Of a stretch of 64,000 nt of DNA, positions 23,213 through 34,363 are shown piece after piece (within the stretch, counting starts at the first letter, position 1; each line of letters opens with the position of its first letter). Both the position numbers and the translations under genes were made by a program. Location: positions 7,812,001 through 7,876,000 of the forward strand of contig JAUEDM010000001.1 of the NCBI GenBank assembly GCA_033439685.1. Direction: 5' to 3'. A model generated the notes under the pieces. The model was given only the letters and a program-made list of their open reading frames with translations. It did not search any database and was not told the origin of the DNA. The DNA is from Apodospora peruviana (taxonomy: Eukaryota; Ascomycota; Sordariomycetes; Sordariales; Lasiosphaeriaceae).

Positions 23213-24899
23213 AGGAGAGGACTCTTGAGGGCTGGGAAGGCGGTAAATATGGCTTGCTTGGTTTTGTCTTTGCATGGGGTTTACCGCGTTCGGCACGGAA
23301 ATTTTCCCGCATGGATTGGTCTGGGATGCGGAAATGCTCATAGGAATCAAAATACCAATGGCATGACCAACCAAACAACGGCTCACTCCGCGTTGCCCTA
23401 TGTGACTAGGTTCGCGAGTCGAGTTCTGCGGCTACGAGGAAACTTCGCCTTGGGTTGTGACCGACTGCGCGCGCTGGTTAGATTCTGGGCAGATGTTTGG
23501 GGATTATGGCTCAGGTTTCCAACACTCTGCTTCATCGGCAGGGCGCCCCAATCAATAGGAAAGGTCAATAGAGCAAGGTGATGAAAGCAACGAAGAATGA
23601 TACCATCAACCATGTTCCATTGATTGAGGACACGAGTCACGTCAGGGCACAGTAGATGCCTCAACGCTCAAAAGCCATATGCTCAGCCCCAGTCAAAGGA
23701 CATAACGTGATATCTGGCTTCCTCTTTTTCCCCTTCAGGATACTGGACATCTCGTAGTATTTGCCTCAATGAGCCCATAGTGCCCAGCTAGTGCCCAGCT
23801 GCGTTGGAAATGTAATTTCAACGCCGAGGGGCTTCAACGATGGTCGCTTTGCAGATTGGTCCGCCTCCAGTTGAATTTATGAACTTACTCCGATTACTTT
23901 ATGACACCGTCTGAGATAAGAAAACACCGCGTGTCTGATACATGACTTGATATTTCTGAAACCCGTACTCGAGTTGCATACCTATCTTAACTGGATGGTA
24001 CACCATTCCACGGTAAATAATCAACCTCTGGTACCTGCAAGAACCCCCTGTCTGGACTTTCGCTAATCAACTCATTGGGGCTTGAAACTGCCCTTTACCA
24101 GGTAGTTTGAGGGCTTTGTTTTATATTTCCCCAGCCCATGTTGGGTCACTACCAGGGCTCATGTAGGTACCAGACGTTGATTATTTACCGTGGAATGGTG
24201 TAGCAACACGCAAGCCGCACTGAAATGGTAGATCCCGGCACAGTGCACACCTGTATATGTCTCTGCCGGGAATTAAAATTGTTTGTGCAACTCATGTTGG
24301 CACCACACGGCCGGGTTATAACACGTTCAACCGCTTGTCTGATCTCACCAGAGTTCAGACAGGCTTTTCGATCTTATGTATCTTAACTTTGCTGCTCCCC
24401 CACCTGGGGAATTTCTTGGCAGCGTCCGGCTTTTGTTGGATGCCCTTGGTCGGAAGCGGCTAAGGGATTTGTACCAATCAGATCACGCGGGGAGAGCAGG
24501 GCTTCCGGGTCCATTGGCGGGCTGGGGGTTGCTTGTGGCTGACACAGCTGATTGCTGGACCAAGCAATGCTGTCATCAATGGAGACCTGATAACCCGTAC
24601 CTACCTCTCCGTACCGATCCGTAGACCTCATCAGTTTTGGTTTCATGGTCGGTCCGGCGCCGCGTCCAAGGTCTCTTTTTAGGTCTCTATTCGTACAACA
24701 GCTGTTTCCGAGCAATGAAACGCTCGAGGCCGTGCCGCAACCCGAATCGATGCAACCGCATATCAATTGTTGGCGAAGACTGAGCAGGTAACGCCGGGTC
24801 CGTCTCTGACTCTCTGTTTACCGCCCGTGCTTTGTCCTTCCTCTATCCGTATATCCACAGACCGGGAGAGCTTCAGAGCTTCCGAACTTTTCCACAGTC
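23213..24899. other. RPL21-TEX2 intergenic region
   Basis: This 1.7-kb spacer holds the RPL21 3' end, the promoter of the TEX2-like gene and the 200-bp MITE at 24001-24200. Other open frames are short and unlike known proteins. Confidence 0.6.
24001..24200. mobile_element. MITE, 200 bp, TA target duplication
   Basis: The two ends are inverted repeats of about 39 bp with two mismatches. The left end starts CACCATTCCACGGTAAATAA and continues TCAACCTCTGGTACCTGCA. The right end, reverse-complemented, starts identically and continues TCAACGTCTGGTACCTACA. TA flanks both sides (23999-24000 and 24201-24202), the target duplication expected of Tc1/mariner elements. There is no coding capacity, so it would depend on a transposase elsewhere. 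The near-identical ends suggest a recent insertion. Transcribed, it could fold into a long hairpin. Confidence 0.85.
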
Positions 24900-27800
24900 A
24901 TGGGCTGGACCGGTTTTTTGTTTGTCTACCTTCTTGGAGGAATTACATTCCTCCCGCTACTTGGAGCCGCCGTCCTACTTCATGCCTACCTCATCTTCCC
25001 GTACCGCGACGATGCCGGCCTGCGACCCGAGTCAGCTGGCGACGACCTCGTACAATCAGGCGATGACCTCGACGCCCTCAAAACAGCACAGAAGGAGGAG
25101 TTGAAGCTCCGGGCGAGTCACCAGGAACCCGATGTCGCGGCCGGCTACTTCGCTGTGTGCCGTGAGTACACGCCAATGGGCATCAACGCAAAGCCTATCG
25201 AGCGATCGACACCTGTCGGTTCCGCCACTGTTGCTGCACCCAGCCCGAGCGTCTACCAGACCATGTACCGGAGCATCTTTGACCGGAAGTCGGGCCCAGG
25301 ACCTCTGGATAACAAGAATGGTGTCAGCCAGAGACCCAAGAAAGCTGGAAACGTGTTCTTTGTGGTGTTGCGGTATGCGGACTTTTCCTCCTCATGACTT
25401 ACTTTATGATGAACGCCCTGCTTACTCTTTGTGGCAGGCATGGACATCTGATGCTCTTCGATGATGACGAACAGCTCGAGGTTCGACACGTCGTTTCCCT
25501 GGCCCATCATGACATCAGCATATACTCTGGTGAACCGACAACACCAGAAGGAGAATTGTTTATCAAGCGCAACGCCATTTGTCTCTCGAGGAGGACCGAC
25601 GGGTCAGAATTGGGCCCTGACACTCGACCGTCAAAGCCCTTTTACCTCTTTTCAGAGAACTGCTCTGCAAAAGAAGACTTCTACTTCGCCCTGCTACGAA
25701 ACCAGGAGCAGAGCTTTGTCGCGGACAATAGAGCGCCATCGCCCATACAGTTCGATGTTAAGCACATCATCTCGTTGGTGCAAAGGCTTCACTCGACTGA
25801 CGAGCACATTCAGACCAGATGGCTCAATGCTGTGATTGGGCGGGTCTTCCTTGCGATATATAAGACCAAGGATATCGAAAACTTCATAAGAGAGAAGCTC
25901 ACTAAGAAGATAGCCCGTGTAAAGCGGCCATCCTTCTTGTCGAATATCGAGATTAAGGCCATCGATACGGGGGAGTCCGCTCCCTACATCACGAACCCGC
26001 GTCTCAAGGACCTGACTGTCGAGGGAGAATGTGGAATGGAGGCAGATATGAAATATACCGGCAACTTCCGCCTCGAGGTTGCTGCGACTGCACGGATAGA
26101 GCTGGGGTCTCGATTCAAAGCACGGGAAGTAAATCTTGTGCTCGCAGTCGTCATTCGGAAGCTGGAGGGCCACGTGCTCTTGAAGATCAAGCCTCCACCT
26201 AGCAATCGGGTATGGTTCTCCTTCCAGCAAATGCCCAAGATGGAAATGACGATAGAGCCAATCGTCAGCTCTCGGCAGATAACATATACCGTCATTCTTC
26301 GCCAGATCGAAAACAGGATCAAAGAGGTCATTGCAGAAACGCTAGTCTTGCCGTTCTGGGACGATACACCATTCTTCCGAACCGAACACAAGAAATGGAG
26401 GGGCGGCATATTCCACGATGACCGGGTTGAGTCTTCTATTGACCTGGAAACACTTGCTGCTCAGGAAGGAGACTTGGAGGAGGTAGATCGATTAGAAGAC
26501 ACCCAAGGCCTTCAGGAATCTGACTTGCTGCCCATGGAGAAGAGTCACAGCATGCCTGTGATTGAAAAGAAGCCGGCAACAGGGCTGTTTGGGAGGAAGA
26601 CGTCGACCAAGACCAAGACTGACTCGGCATTCCCAGCTTCAGCATCTTCGACAAGTATCGACGTCAATAACGATACTAACGTCGAGACAAAGAGCGAAAC
26701 AACAATGCCACCACGGCCAGTTCGGTCCGCTTCTTTTGCACAGCCCGCGACTCCCACTGTGGAGACTGATGCCACTAATGCTGACATCTTCAAGCCTTCA
26801 TCCTCTCCGCCGAATGAGAGCCCGGCCGCATCAGCCATGGCAACGCTCACGGCGAAGTCACAATCCCCGTCGCCTGCCCCGGCCCCGGCGGTAGCTCCTT
26901 ACAAACCTTATATTACGTCCAAATCGTCTAGTCAATCCTCCACTTCTTCCCGAGAAGCAACTGATACGGAAAAGGATGCGGACTTGACTCCTCAACAACG
27001 TCAAAGCACGCAATCCTCGACTGGAAGTCACGACGATTTGGCACCAAAGTCGCCTTCTTTGTCAGCCAAAGGATCAATCCGAAGTCAAGGAGGATCGGTC
27101 CGGGGGCTTTTTGGCCGTCGAGATACGGCGTCAACCTCTTCCCCTACACCAGGCTCCCCCGGCTCCGCCCAGAATTTACACAACAAGCGTACTGCCTTGG
27201 CTGCTGTTACGAACGTCGCTGCATCTGCGAAGCGCTGGGGTCTCAACGCACTGCAACGGAATAATGCTGAAGGAGGCCACATAAAGAACGGCTTGCCAGC
27301 TGACACCGAGTCCTCGCTGGATTTGAACCAGCCCATGGGACGGGGTCGTCCGCTACCGCCACCGGGGACGCCGCTGCCGATGCCCGACAAGAAGACTAAA
27401 ACGGCGCCTATCCCGGTGCCCAGACGGAAGCCGGTGGCTCCGCCTCCGTTGCCAGCTCAGCATAACGAAGGGGAAGCAGAAAATCACCACAAGAATGAGC
27501 GCCGACCTGTACCTCCCCCACCTTTGCCTAAACGAAGACAATTTCAGACGGAGCCTGTTGGTGGCGATCGGGAGAGCATACTCGTTGTGGCTGCTCCCGC
27601 TGACTCGGAGCCAACGACACCGCTCAGTGGGTCGCGCAGTCCTTCATACGTGCAACCTTGGGTTGAGGATCTTGAAGAAAACTCTCAAGTTGGTATTGTA
27701 TCGGGCAACCGTACTAGCGACATGCCCACGAAAAGCGAGGGAGAGGCGAAGCAGCCACCCCAAGAAGATGCTCCGACTGCTGCAGAGGATGGTAATAATG

Positions 27801-27973
27801 ACATTCTTGGGAGAGAAGAAGGCGTGGCGGAGGCACCCGCGACAGGCGATGATGACGAATACGAGGCGTGGATGGATAACACCGGGCAAGAGGGCGGTGA
27901 GGAAAGGCAGGAGGAGGCAGGGTCAGCAACAGCTGATCACGCAGTCGCTCGTTTGCTGCCCTCAGAATCGTGA
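24900..27973 (+). CDS. TEX2/Nvj2-like lipid-transfer protein with SMP domain
   Basis: Family members sit at ER contact sites and move lipids through an SMP domain. Two exons (24900-25372 and 25438-27973) encode 1,002 residues. An N-terminal membrane segment (about residues 3-28, VYLLGGITFLPLLGAAVLLH) is followed by a PH-like region (about 155-255) and the SMP domain (about 263-482, with HIISLVQRLHSTDEHIQTRW and MEADMKYTGNFRLEVAATAR). The second half is disordered, rich in Ser/Pro, with poly-proline stretches (APPPLP, PPPPLPKRRQ) that could bind SH3 or WW domains, and an acidic end. The splice gives VVLRHGHLMLFDDDEQ. TEX2 near REV3 and SLU7 fits the MAT-linked neighbourhood. Confidence 0.92.
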
Positions 27974-28729
27974 GCTGTCTGACCCTTATATTTATGCTCT
28001 TGCTTTGTCGTAGGACCCCAAGACGGTGCTTATACTAGGGTTCCAGGCGTGAATAACGATTGGTGGCCAGGGATTTGTTTGCTTTGTCTTGTTGGTTTGC
28101 TGTACAGTACCCCTTGGCATGGGCGGTTCGGTTGGGTTCGGTTCGTATTACGGCATACACATATATCACAGGGGCATAACTTCGCGGGATGGATAGTAAC
28201 TTGCCTGGCATACGTATAGGTACATAGCTTATTGTGACAGCAAGGTACCTATAGGTCTCTACAGTACAGTAAATAGTTACTCTATGTATGTGCTATAAGC
28301 TCTCTGCGCAGGGTACTTACCGGATCCTTGAAATATCCATTTCATCTATCCTGCCAATCGCAGTCCCAACATGATCCGGTGCTTCTGGCTGAGCTAAAGT
28401 CTTTAGGCGACTGTAGTGGTTTGTTGTCCGGTCAGCACTGGTGGTGTCGCTATCGTTCTGTCGCAAATAAGCCCCTAATCATAGGATGACCAAATGTCCC
28501 CAGCCAATTCTTCAAACGGCAAGGCATGTCAATAACCTGCCCGACGAGCATATCAAGATCAGACAGCGTAAGAGGAAGTACCTGCTTATTAAAGATTTTA
28601 TTTGTAAACAGTTACGCCAGTGCCTGCATTGGAATAAACCAATTTCTGGGCTCTTAGTACTGAAGAAAAAGAGGAGAACCAAGGACAAGACAAAAGCCAT
28701 GAGAATAAAAAGTAAACACCAAAACACCC
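27974..28729. other. Convergent spacer downstream of TEX2-like gene
   Basis: It holds two convergent 3' ends and short AT-rich stretches with repeated GGTAC-type words near 28200-28260. There is no supported gene. Confidence 0.5.
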
Positions 28730-30018
28730 TCAGACCATCTGATCGCCCACAACCCTTCTGTTATGATCATACTGATTGCTACCCCTCGACATCGTTGTAT
28801 CCGGGTATGTCACCGGCAGCTGGGCGTTGTGTGGGCTAGCTGTGCTCCCATTCCGCGCGTACGTAGCACTACTCCGCGCACTGCGAAGGCCCGCCGGCGA
28901 AGTCTTCTTGTCTCCTCCCATTCCACGCGCGGAAGACCTAATCCTCTTTCCGCGCCCCCATCCAAGCTTTCGCACCCACGTGGCACGCTCCATATTCTCA
29001 GGCGTGAGCCCGGCAGTGTAGTCGAACGCCCTCCGCCTGGTTAGCGGGATATGATTGTATCGCCAATCCCAAATAGCGGCATAGAGAACTCGGTACGCCG
29101 CAAATGCTGAGACTGTCCCGATGACGGATCCACCGAGAATGTCGTACCAGTTGTGGGCCTGGTCGATGGTGAGAGCGCAGGCCATAAGCGCAGCTCCCAG
29201 CAGGGGGGCGAAGAGCAGAGCCAGCCAGTAGAAGGACGACTGATGGTTCGACCAGACCTTGAGCTTGGCATTCAGCCAGAGGAAAAGGAAGACGAAGCCG
29301 GCAAAAGCGGCGGTGGAGTGCCCCGAAGGGAAACTCGTCATGGCATTTTTGATGGCACTCTTGTCGGGGTTGGTGCACACATCTACCGAATACATGATGT
29401 GGTGGAAACCGACCCCGTTGAGGCCCGTGGTGTTGTGGCTGGCGGCCCGGGATAAGTCGGGTTGGCAGACATCGAGGAAATACGGTCGCATACCACCGAT
29501 GAGCATTTTGATAATGACCTGAAAGAGGGTGCCAATGATCAGAGAGTAGAGGACGCCGAAAATGCCATTGTTGAGGTCCCAGAAGCTGCGGATGCGGATT
29601 TGGGCGAGAAGGATAACGGCGATGGGGACGAGGGCAGAGATAAGGCCCGAATCTCTTGGAGAAATAATCCAGCCGCGATCTGGGAAGGCAAACTGAGGAA
29701 AGACAATATCCCCAGAGGCATCAAAAGTGATGGGAAAGGTCCGAATAGGGACAAGAGGCGCTGAATAGAGCTTTTGAGATTGTCAGTCATGCTAGATGAT
29801 CAAAAGCGGTGCCATTTTAACAGCCAAGTACTTACAGCTTGAGAGGTAGCAGCCAGAGCTATCATGGCCAGGATATCCTTCCATGACACCTTGATCCAAT
29901 AGACTATAAATTTGCCAAGTCGCTTTCTCTTGGACTCGTCCGTGTGAGCGGTGGCATCCCAGCGTTCGTTCACTCTCGCCTCATGGCGCTGTGCGCGCCG
30001 CCGATGGAATGGAAGCAT
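28730..30018 (-). CDS. PAP2-family lipid phosphate phosphatase (Dpp1/Lpp1-like)
   Basis: Family members dephosphorylate diacylglycerol pyrophosphate, phosphatidate or related lipids in membranes. Two exons (29836-30018 and 28730-29770) encode 407 residues. Several hydrophobic segments are visible, for example IWTIGF-free stretches such as KDILAMIALAA and GLISALVPIAVILLAQ. Phosphatase motif 1 is KMLIGGMRP (about residue 148), and motif 2 is FPSGHSTAAF (about 209). Motif 3 reads ALTIDQAHNWYD: the His and Asp are kept, but the usual SR at its start is AL. The C-terminal 100 residues are basic and Ser-rich. The splice joins TSQA to LYSAPLVPIRTFPITF. The start at 30018 is the first ATG; an upstream TTG-initiated frame is not needed. 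Confidence 0.9.
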
Positions 30019-32266
30019 TGGTGGGCAGCGTCCGACTGGGACTGCGGCGTTTCCCAAGGGGCAGATGGGAGTTTGCGTGGGAGGGAGTCGGTTCAACTTT
30101 CTCTAGGATGGGTATATATATTGCGGACGATGGCGGCCATTGCAAGTAACGGGATGGTCACACTGAAGAGGCTACTGGGCTGCCAAGCCCCCAGACGTCG
30201 TCATTGTTCAGACTGGCTTGGCCGGTGGTTGTGTGCTATTGGTATGTCACATTGTGCCTGGTCGTTCCTGCCAGCCTGCGTGCCTTGCTCAATAGAGGGA
30301 GGGACGACAAAGGGGACGTGTCGTGGGCAGGACAATGACGTCACTGCGGGAAAGGAATCACGACGGAACACGACCACCTCAACACTGAGCCACATTCAGC
30401 CACCTCATCATCCGAAATATTCGGGTCGTTCCGAATGACTTTCAACCTGATGCGAGGTTTGATGAGTCGATGACAGTCACGTTAAAACCCTGACGAGTAC
30501 CCTTTTTTGCCGTGGGCTTTTATCAGTATCACTTGTGTAATCACCTACCTCACCGCGAAGCTGATGGTCACGCTGACGATGCTGACGAGAAAGAATTTGA
30601 AGTTGTTACGCACTTTATACGTACGGTTAGCCAAGTGGAAGTTATGACAAGGCAGTCTTTAAGTTCATATTTTACTCGGATTATGATGCCTTGACAGGAG
30701 AAGCGTTTCAACCTGGCGTTTGTCTGGGCCGCTGAGTTTCTTCGCTTTGGCAAGCGAGGACGATCATCTGAATGTTCTTGGATCAGACAAGCTGGACTGG
30801 CTTGTCAGCACAACGGGCCCCAAGGCCGCCCCAAGGCCGCCCCACAGATACGTAGATAATCCGTACCTCTGCCATGATTTAAAACCTTAGTGAGTAACTT
30901 CGCCAGGTCCTGGCCTGGACAAGAAAATACCATTTACATCTTAATACATACCAAAAATTATAGTTTTCTAACTGTATACGAAACACTTAAAAACTATCAC
31001 GGTAATCTAGTAATGAATACTAGTTTAATTAAAATATACGTCTTAGTAAAATGATGTAAAGGTTCTGTAGCATGTATACAAAGATGCTTTTCTTGTCAAG
31101 ACTATGACTTGGCAAGTAACAACACTTATGTTTTAAAAATCCTGGAAAACCCACCTCGACCAGGTCCAGAGCCGCCTGTCCACGTTCCCCTATCTTTACC
31201 ATATACAACAGGGCATACATTAATAAAGGAGCAGTGCGGCCCCGTCCACGATGAATTGGAAATACAACCACCAATGACGTTGTCCTGGACCCTTTCGATT
31301 TTGTTGAGGCGGGTCATTGTCCTTTCTGTCTTTGAAGGGCCTTCCGCGAATAACGAAGCGTAATGTACGGGGAACACGGACACGTCAGGGTACAGGCCAC
31401 CGTGATACAGACCCAATAAATCCCACCCGAACCCCGGTTCCCCGGTCCCAATCTTGGTACGCCTTTCCTATAGAGGCAAGCTTTGCCCATCACCTGCACC
31501 CGAGCACCTCATTGCTCCTCTCCGGACCCGATTGCTGCAGGAAGGATGCACCTTTGCCCGCACTCGCATTTGCTTTTGCTTGTGGCTCTCCGTTCCCCAT
31601 CTCGTCCCAATCACATCTTTGGACCTTAATCATCCCTCATCCCATTCTCGTTGTGTTTTCCCTCTCTTCTTACAGAGCCACGAAACCGCTCTTCACCTCG
31701 AAAACCCTGCCTGTTTGTCACAGACGCTATCAAAGTTGCTCCACCCTAAGCTCACCTCACGATCGCGTCGCCGAGGGCCCGCCCCGAACCTCAATCGTCT
31801 AACGCGGACTCGAACTCCGAAAACGCAAAGGCCTTCTGCTACTCACCTTTGCTTGCTCGCATCGTTTCAACACCGCACCGTGGACCGCTTGCAGCCGCCT
31901 GGATAGCGTGCGAGAGGAGGGTGCGCTGACGAGACGGCATCTTCTGCCTCCCGAGGACCCGCCAGCTTCTGGTGTGGTCCTTTACAGACGCCCGGCCTGG
32001 ATTACCCGTATGTATTGTCTCACTCTCTTCGTTCGAATACCGGATTGCCCGGAGGAACTCGCCGACGGCCACATGGCTCATTCTTCAATCATCATACTGT
32101 CTGAGCCAGAGGGTGCCCTGACCCGTGTCTGGTCGTTCAATGTCTCACCCGTGCTGCCATCTGATCTTTGGACCTACTTACACCGGGAAGCTGTCAATTA
32201 CATGGCTTGTTACTAACAAACACTAACAAAAGCTTTGTTACCGTGACCGGCTGGTCATCACACCAG
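30019..32266. other. DPP1-SEC2 divergent intergenic region and SEC2 leader
   Basis: This 2.2-kb region contains the DPP1-like promoter, a short tandem duplication CCAAGGCCGCC near 30819-30843, copy B of the dispersed element, and a long pyrimidine-rich leader before SEC2 (from about 31450). A plausible 5'-UTR intron runs from the GTATGT donor at 32008 to the acceptor ending at 32232, with two ACTAACA branch-like sites. If it is not removed, a 47-codon upstream frame (32073-32216) precedes SEC2. Confidence 0.5.
30864..31148 (-). mobile_element. Non-autonomous inverted-repeat element, copy B
   Basis: This is the partner of the copy at 19227-19532, in the opposite orientation. The left end here is TACCTCTGCCATGATTTAAA followed by CCTTAGTGAGTAACTTCGCC and GGACAAGAAAATACC, matching the right end of copy A. 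The interior reads the same palindromic core CTAGTAATGAATACTAG. The right end (TCTTGTCAAG... to CCTGG near 31145) is more decayed. There is no coding frame. Base differences are dominated by transitions. Confidence 0.72.
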
Positions 32267-34363
32267 ATGCCGCCCAGTGGTCGCATAACGAAAGGCCACA
32301 ACCGATCACTCTCCAGCATTATTCTCCGCTCAGCGTCGCCAAGCTCTAGTCATTCACCACCAAAGTCCGCCTCGAGCTCGGAGTCACCGACTACCGCCGC
32401 TGAATTTGCCGCATTGAATTGTTACAGTCCACCACCAAAACGAAACTTCTCTGCGGAATCTATCGATGATGCGAACGATCTTAGCACGCTACCTGATCCC
32501 AGAAGTCGGGCTATGAGCCCCGCAAACGGAGATGCAATGGATAGCCCTCACCACCCTGACCTTGATAATGAAGTCGCCACCTTAAGCACAAAGCTCATCA
32601 ATGCGATCAACCATCAGACAACCTTGGATGACACCCTATCCGCCACGAAATTGGAGCTCCAACAGTCACGGGACAAAATACGGCGGCTGGAGAAGCAGAT
32701 TGAGGAGCAACGAGAATTGTTGGCGGGAGATGTTTGGGTGAGGCGGAAGACGGTCGAGCTCGAGAAGACACACCTGCTAGCACGAGTGGCCGAAGAAAAG
32801 AAAGCGCATCTAGAGGTAGCGCAGCAAAAGAAAAAGATAGAGCAGGAACTGGAGAACTTGACGACCGCATTGTTTGAGGAGGCCAACAAGATGGTCATCA
32901 CGGCCAAGGAGGAAGCAAGGGTAGAGCAAGAGGCTTTGCAGAAAAAGAACGACCAGCTCAAGGCACAGATCGCGGACACTGAGGGTCTCCTCAAGTCCCA
33001 GCAGGAGCAGCTGGCGGAGCTGAAGCATGTCATGGAGCAGATGACGGCGGAAAAGGACGACCAGTCTCTTCCCACCGTCCCTTCGTCACCGGGCTTCGGC
33101 AAATTTGATGTACTGGAAGAAGACAAGAGACCATCGGATGGTGTAGCGTTTCATCATGGGGCCCTATCAGAACTACTCTCTCCATCTTATCCGACCAGCT
33201 TTACTCATCTCCTACAACCCGTTCTTCGTACGGATCTTGCGGCATACGGGGATTTCAAGGATCTGGTCCGAACTTCAAAAAGACTTTCGGGCCAGCGTAT
33301 ATCCGCTTCATCATCTACCCCCGCGCTTACATCTCTCGGACTGGGCCTGGGCTCTGTTGCCTCGCAGGTCTCAACAGCGAACGGATCCAACTCATCCCTC
33401 TCGACAATCGGTTCTCCTCCTGCCACCTCCCCACAGACTCCGAATACGCCAGGCTCGTCCGTTAGCGCCGGATCTGCCGTTGGTGTTCCACTCCTCCCTT
33501 CCTTGAAAGAGACAAAATTCTACAAGAGAGTCCTCGTTGAGGACATCGAGCCAACCCTTCGGCTAGACACAGCACCGGGTCTCTCTTGGCTCGCTCGACG
33601 GAGCGTGCTCACAGCCGTGACTGAAGGCTCGCTGGTTGTTGAGCCAGTTCCTGCCACCTCGACGGGCAGGTTTGGGAGAATCATCAAGCCGGAACTGTAC
33701 CCATGCGCCCTTTGTGGCGAGGCGAGGAAAGACGAAGAATATCTCCGCTCCCACCGGTTCCGCACCAGCGAGTCCGGCTCCGCGCAAAGTGGGTATCCGC
33801 TTTGTAAGTATTGCCTTATTCGAGTTCGTTCAACCTGTGATTTCCTGGGCTTTCTCAGGATTGTCAAGGATGGTCATTGGCGAGCCGAGGATGAGGATGC
33901 CGAAAAGGCTGCTTGGGCGGAGAGCGTACGGCTGCGGGAACAGATGTTCTGGAACCGGATTGGCGGAGGTGTTGTGCCAACTTCCCTCCACCAAGTCAAC
34001 CATGCGAGCCACTCTAGTGTCCCCCCCAGCCTTCGCGGAGAGACTAGCCCTAGGCAAAGTCACGAGCAGACGGAGGGTTCTAGGAAAGCGACAGAGTCCG
34101 CCAAGGAGTCGACGAACCAGTCCGCAGAGCTCACTGGCGGGCCCAAAGAAGAGGATGCGCAACCGCCGAGCAGTGATAGTACTGCTAGTGCCACTTCCCA
34201 AGAGACTCAGGACATAGAGCAAGAGGCTCCATCTCCACCAGTCTCGACGAACACAACATCGACACCTCTCCAGACCACCACCTGCTCTAGGAAGAGTGAG
34301 GAGCAAGTGGCGGTGCATCCGTTGTCGGTAACAATTCCTGCTGGCTCTTATAGCACTGTTTAA
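32267..34363 (+). CDS. SEC2: Sec2-type Rab guanine nucleotide exchange factor
   Basis: Sec2 activates the Rab GTPase Sec4 on secretory vesicles, needed for polarised exocytosis and hyphal tip growth. This is a single frame of 698 residues. The coiled-coil GEF domain spans about residues 97-265, with NLTTALFEEANKMVITAKEE as the Sec2/Rabin8 signature. A second conserved block holds a possible zinc site, CALCGEARKDEEYL (about 480) and CKYCLIRVRSTCDFLGFLRI (about 512-531). The C-terminus is disordered and rich in Ser, Thr and Glu. The ATG at 32267 follows a likely 5'-UTR splice acceptor at 32232. The frame is open further upstream, but that sequence is not family-like. Confidence 0.92.
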   Translation: MPPSGRITKGHNRSLSSIILRSASPSSSHSPPKSASSSESPTTAAEFAALNCYSPPPKRNFSAESIDDANDLSTLPDPRSRAMSPANGDAMDSPHHPDLDNEVATLSTKLINAINHQTTLDDTLSATKLELQQSRDKIRRLEKQIEEQRELLAGDVWVRRKTVELEKTHLLARVAEEKKAHLEVAQQKKKIEQELENLTTALFEEANKMVITAKEEARVEQEALQKKNDQLKAQIADTEGLLKSQQEQLAELKHVMEQMTAEKDDQSLPTVPSSPGFGKFDVLEEDKRPSDGVAFHHGALSELLSPSYPTSFTHLLQPVLRTDLAAYGDFKDLVRTSKRLSGQRISASSSTPALTSLGLGLGSVASQVSTANGSNSSLSTIGSPPATSPQTPNTPGSSVSAGSAVGVPLLPSLKETKFYKRVLVEDIEPTLRLDTAPGLSWLARRSVLTAVTEGSLVVEPVPATSTGRFGRIIKPELYPCALCGEARKDEEYLRSHRFRTSESGSAQSGYPLCKYCLIRVRSTCDFLGFLRIVKDGHWRAEDEDAEKAAWAESVRLREQMFWNRIGGGVVPTSLHQVNHASHSSVPPSLRGETSPRQSHEQTEGSRKATESAKESTNQSAELTGGPKEEDAQPPSSDSTASATSQETQDIEQEAPSPPVSTNTTSTPLQTTTCSRKSEEQVAVHPLSVTIPAGSYSTV

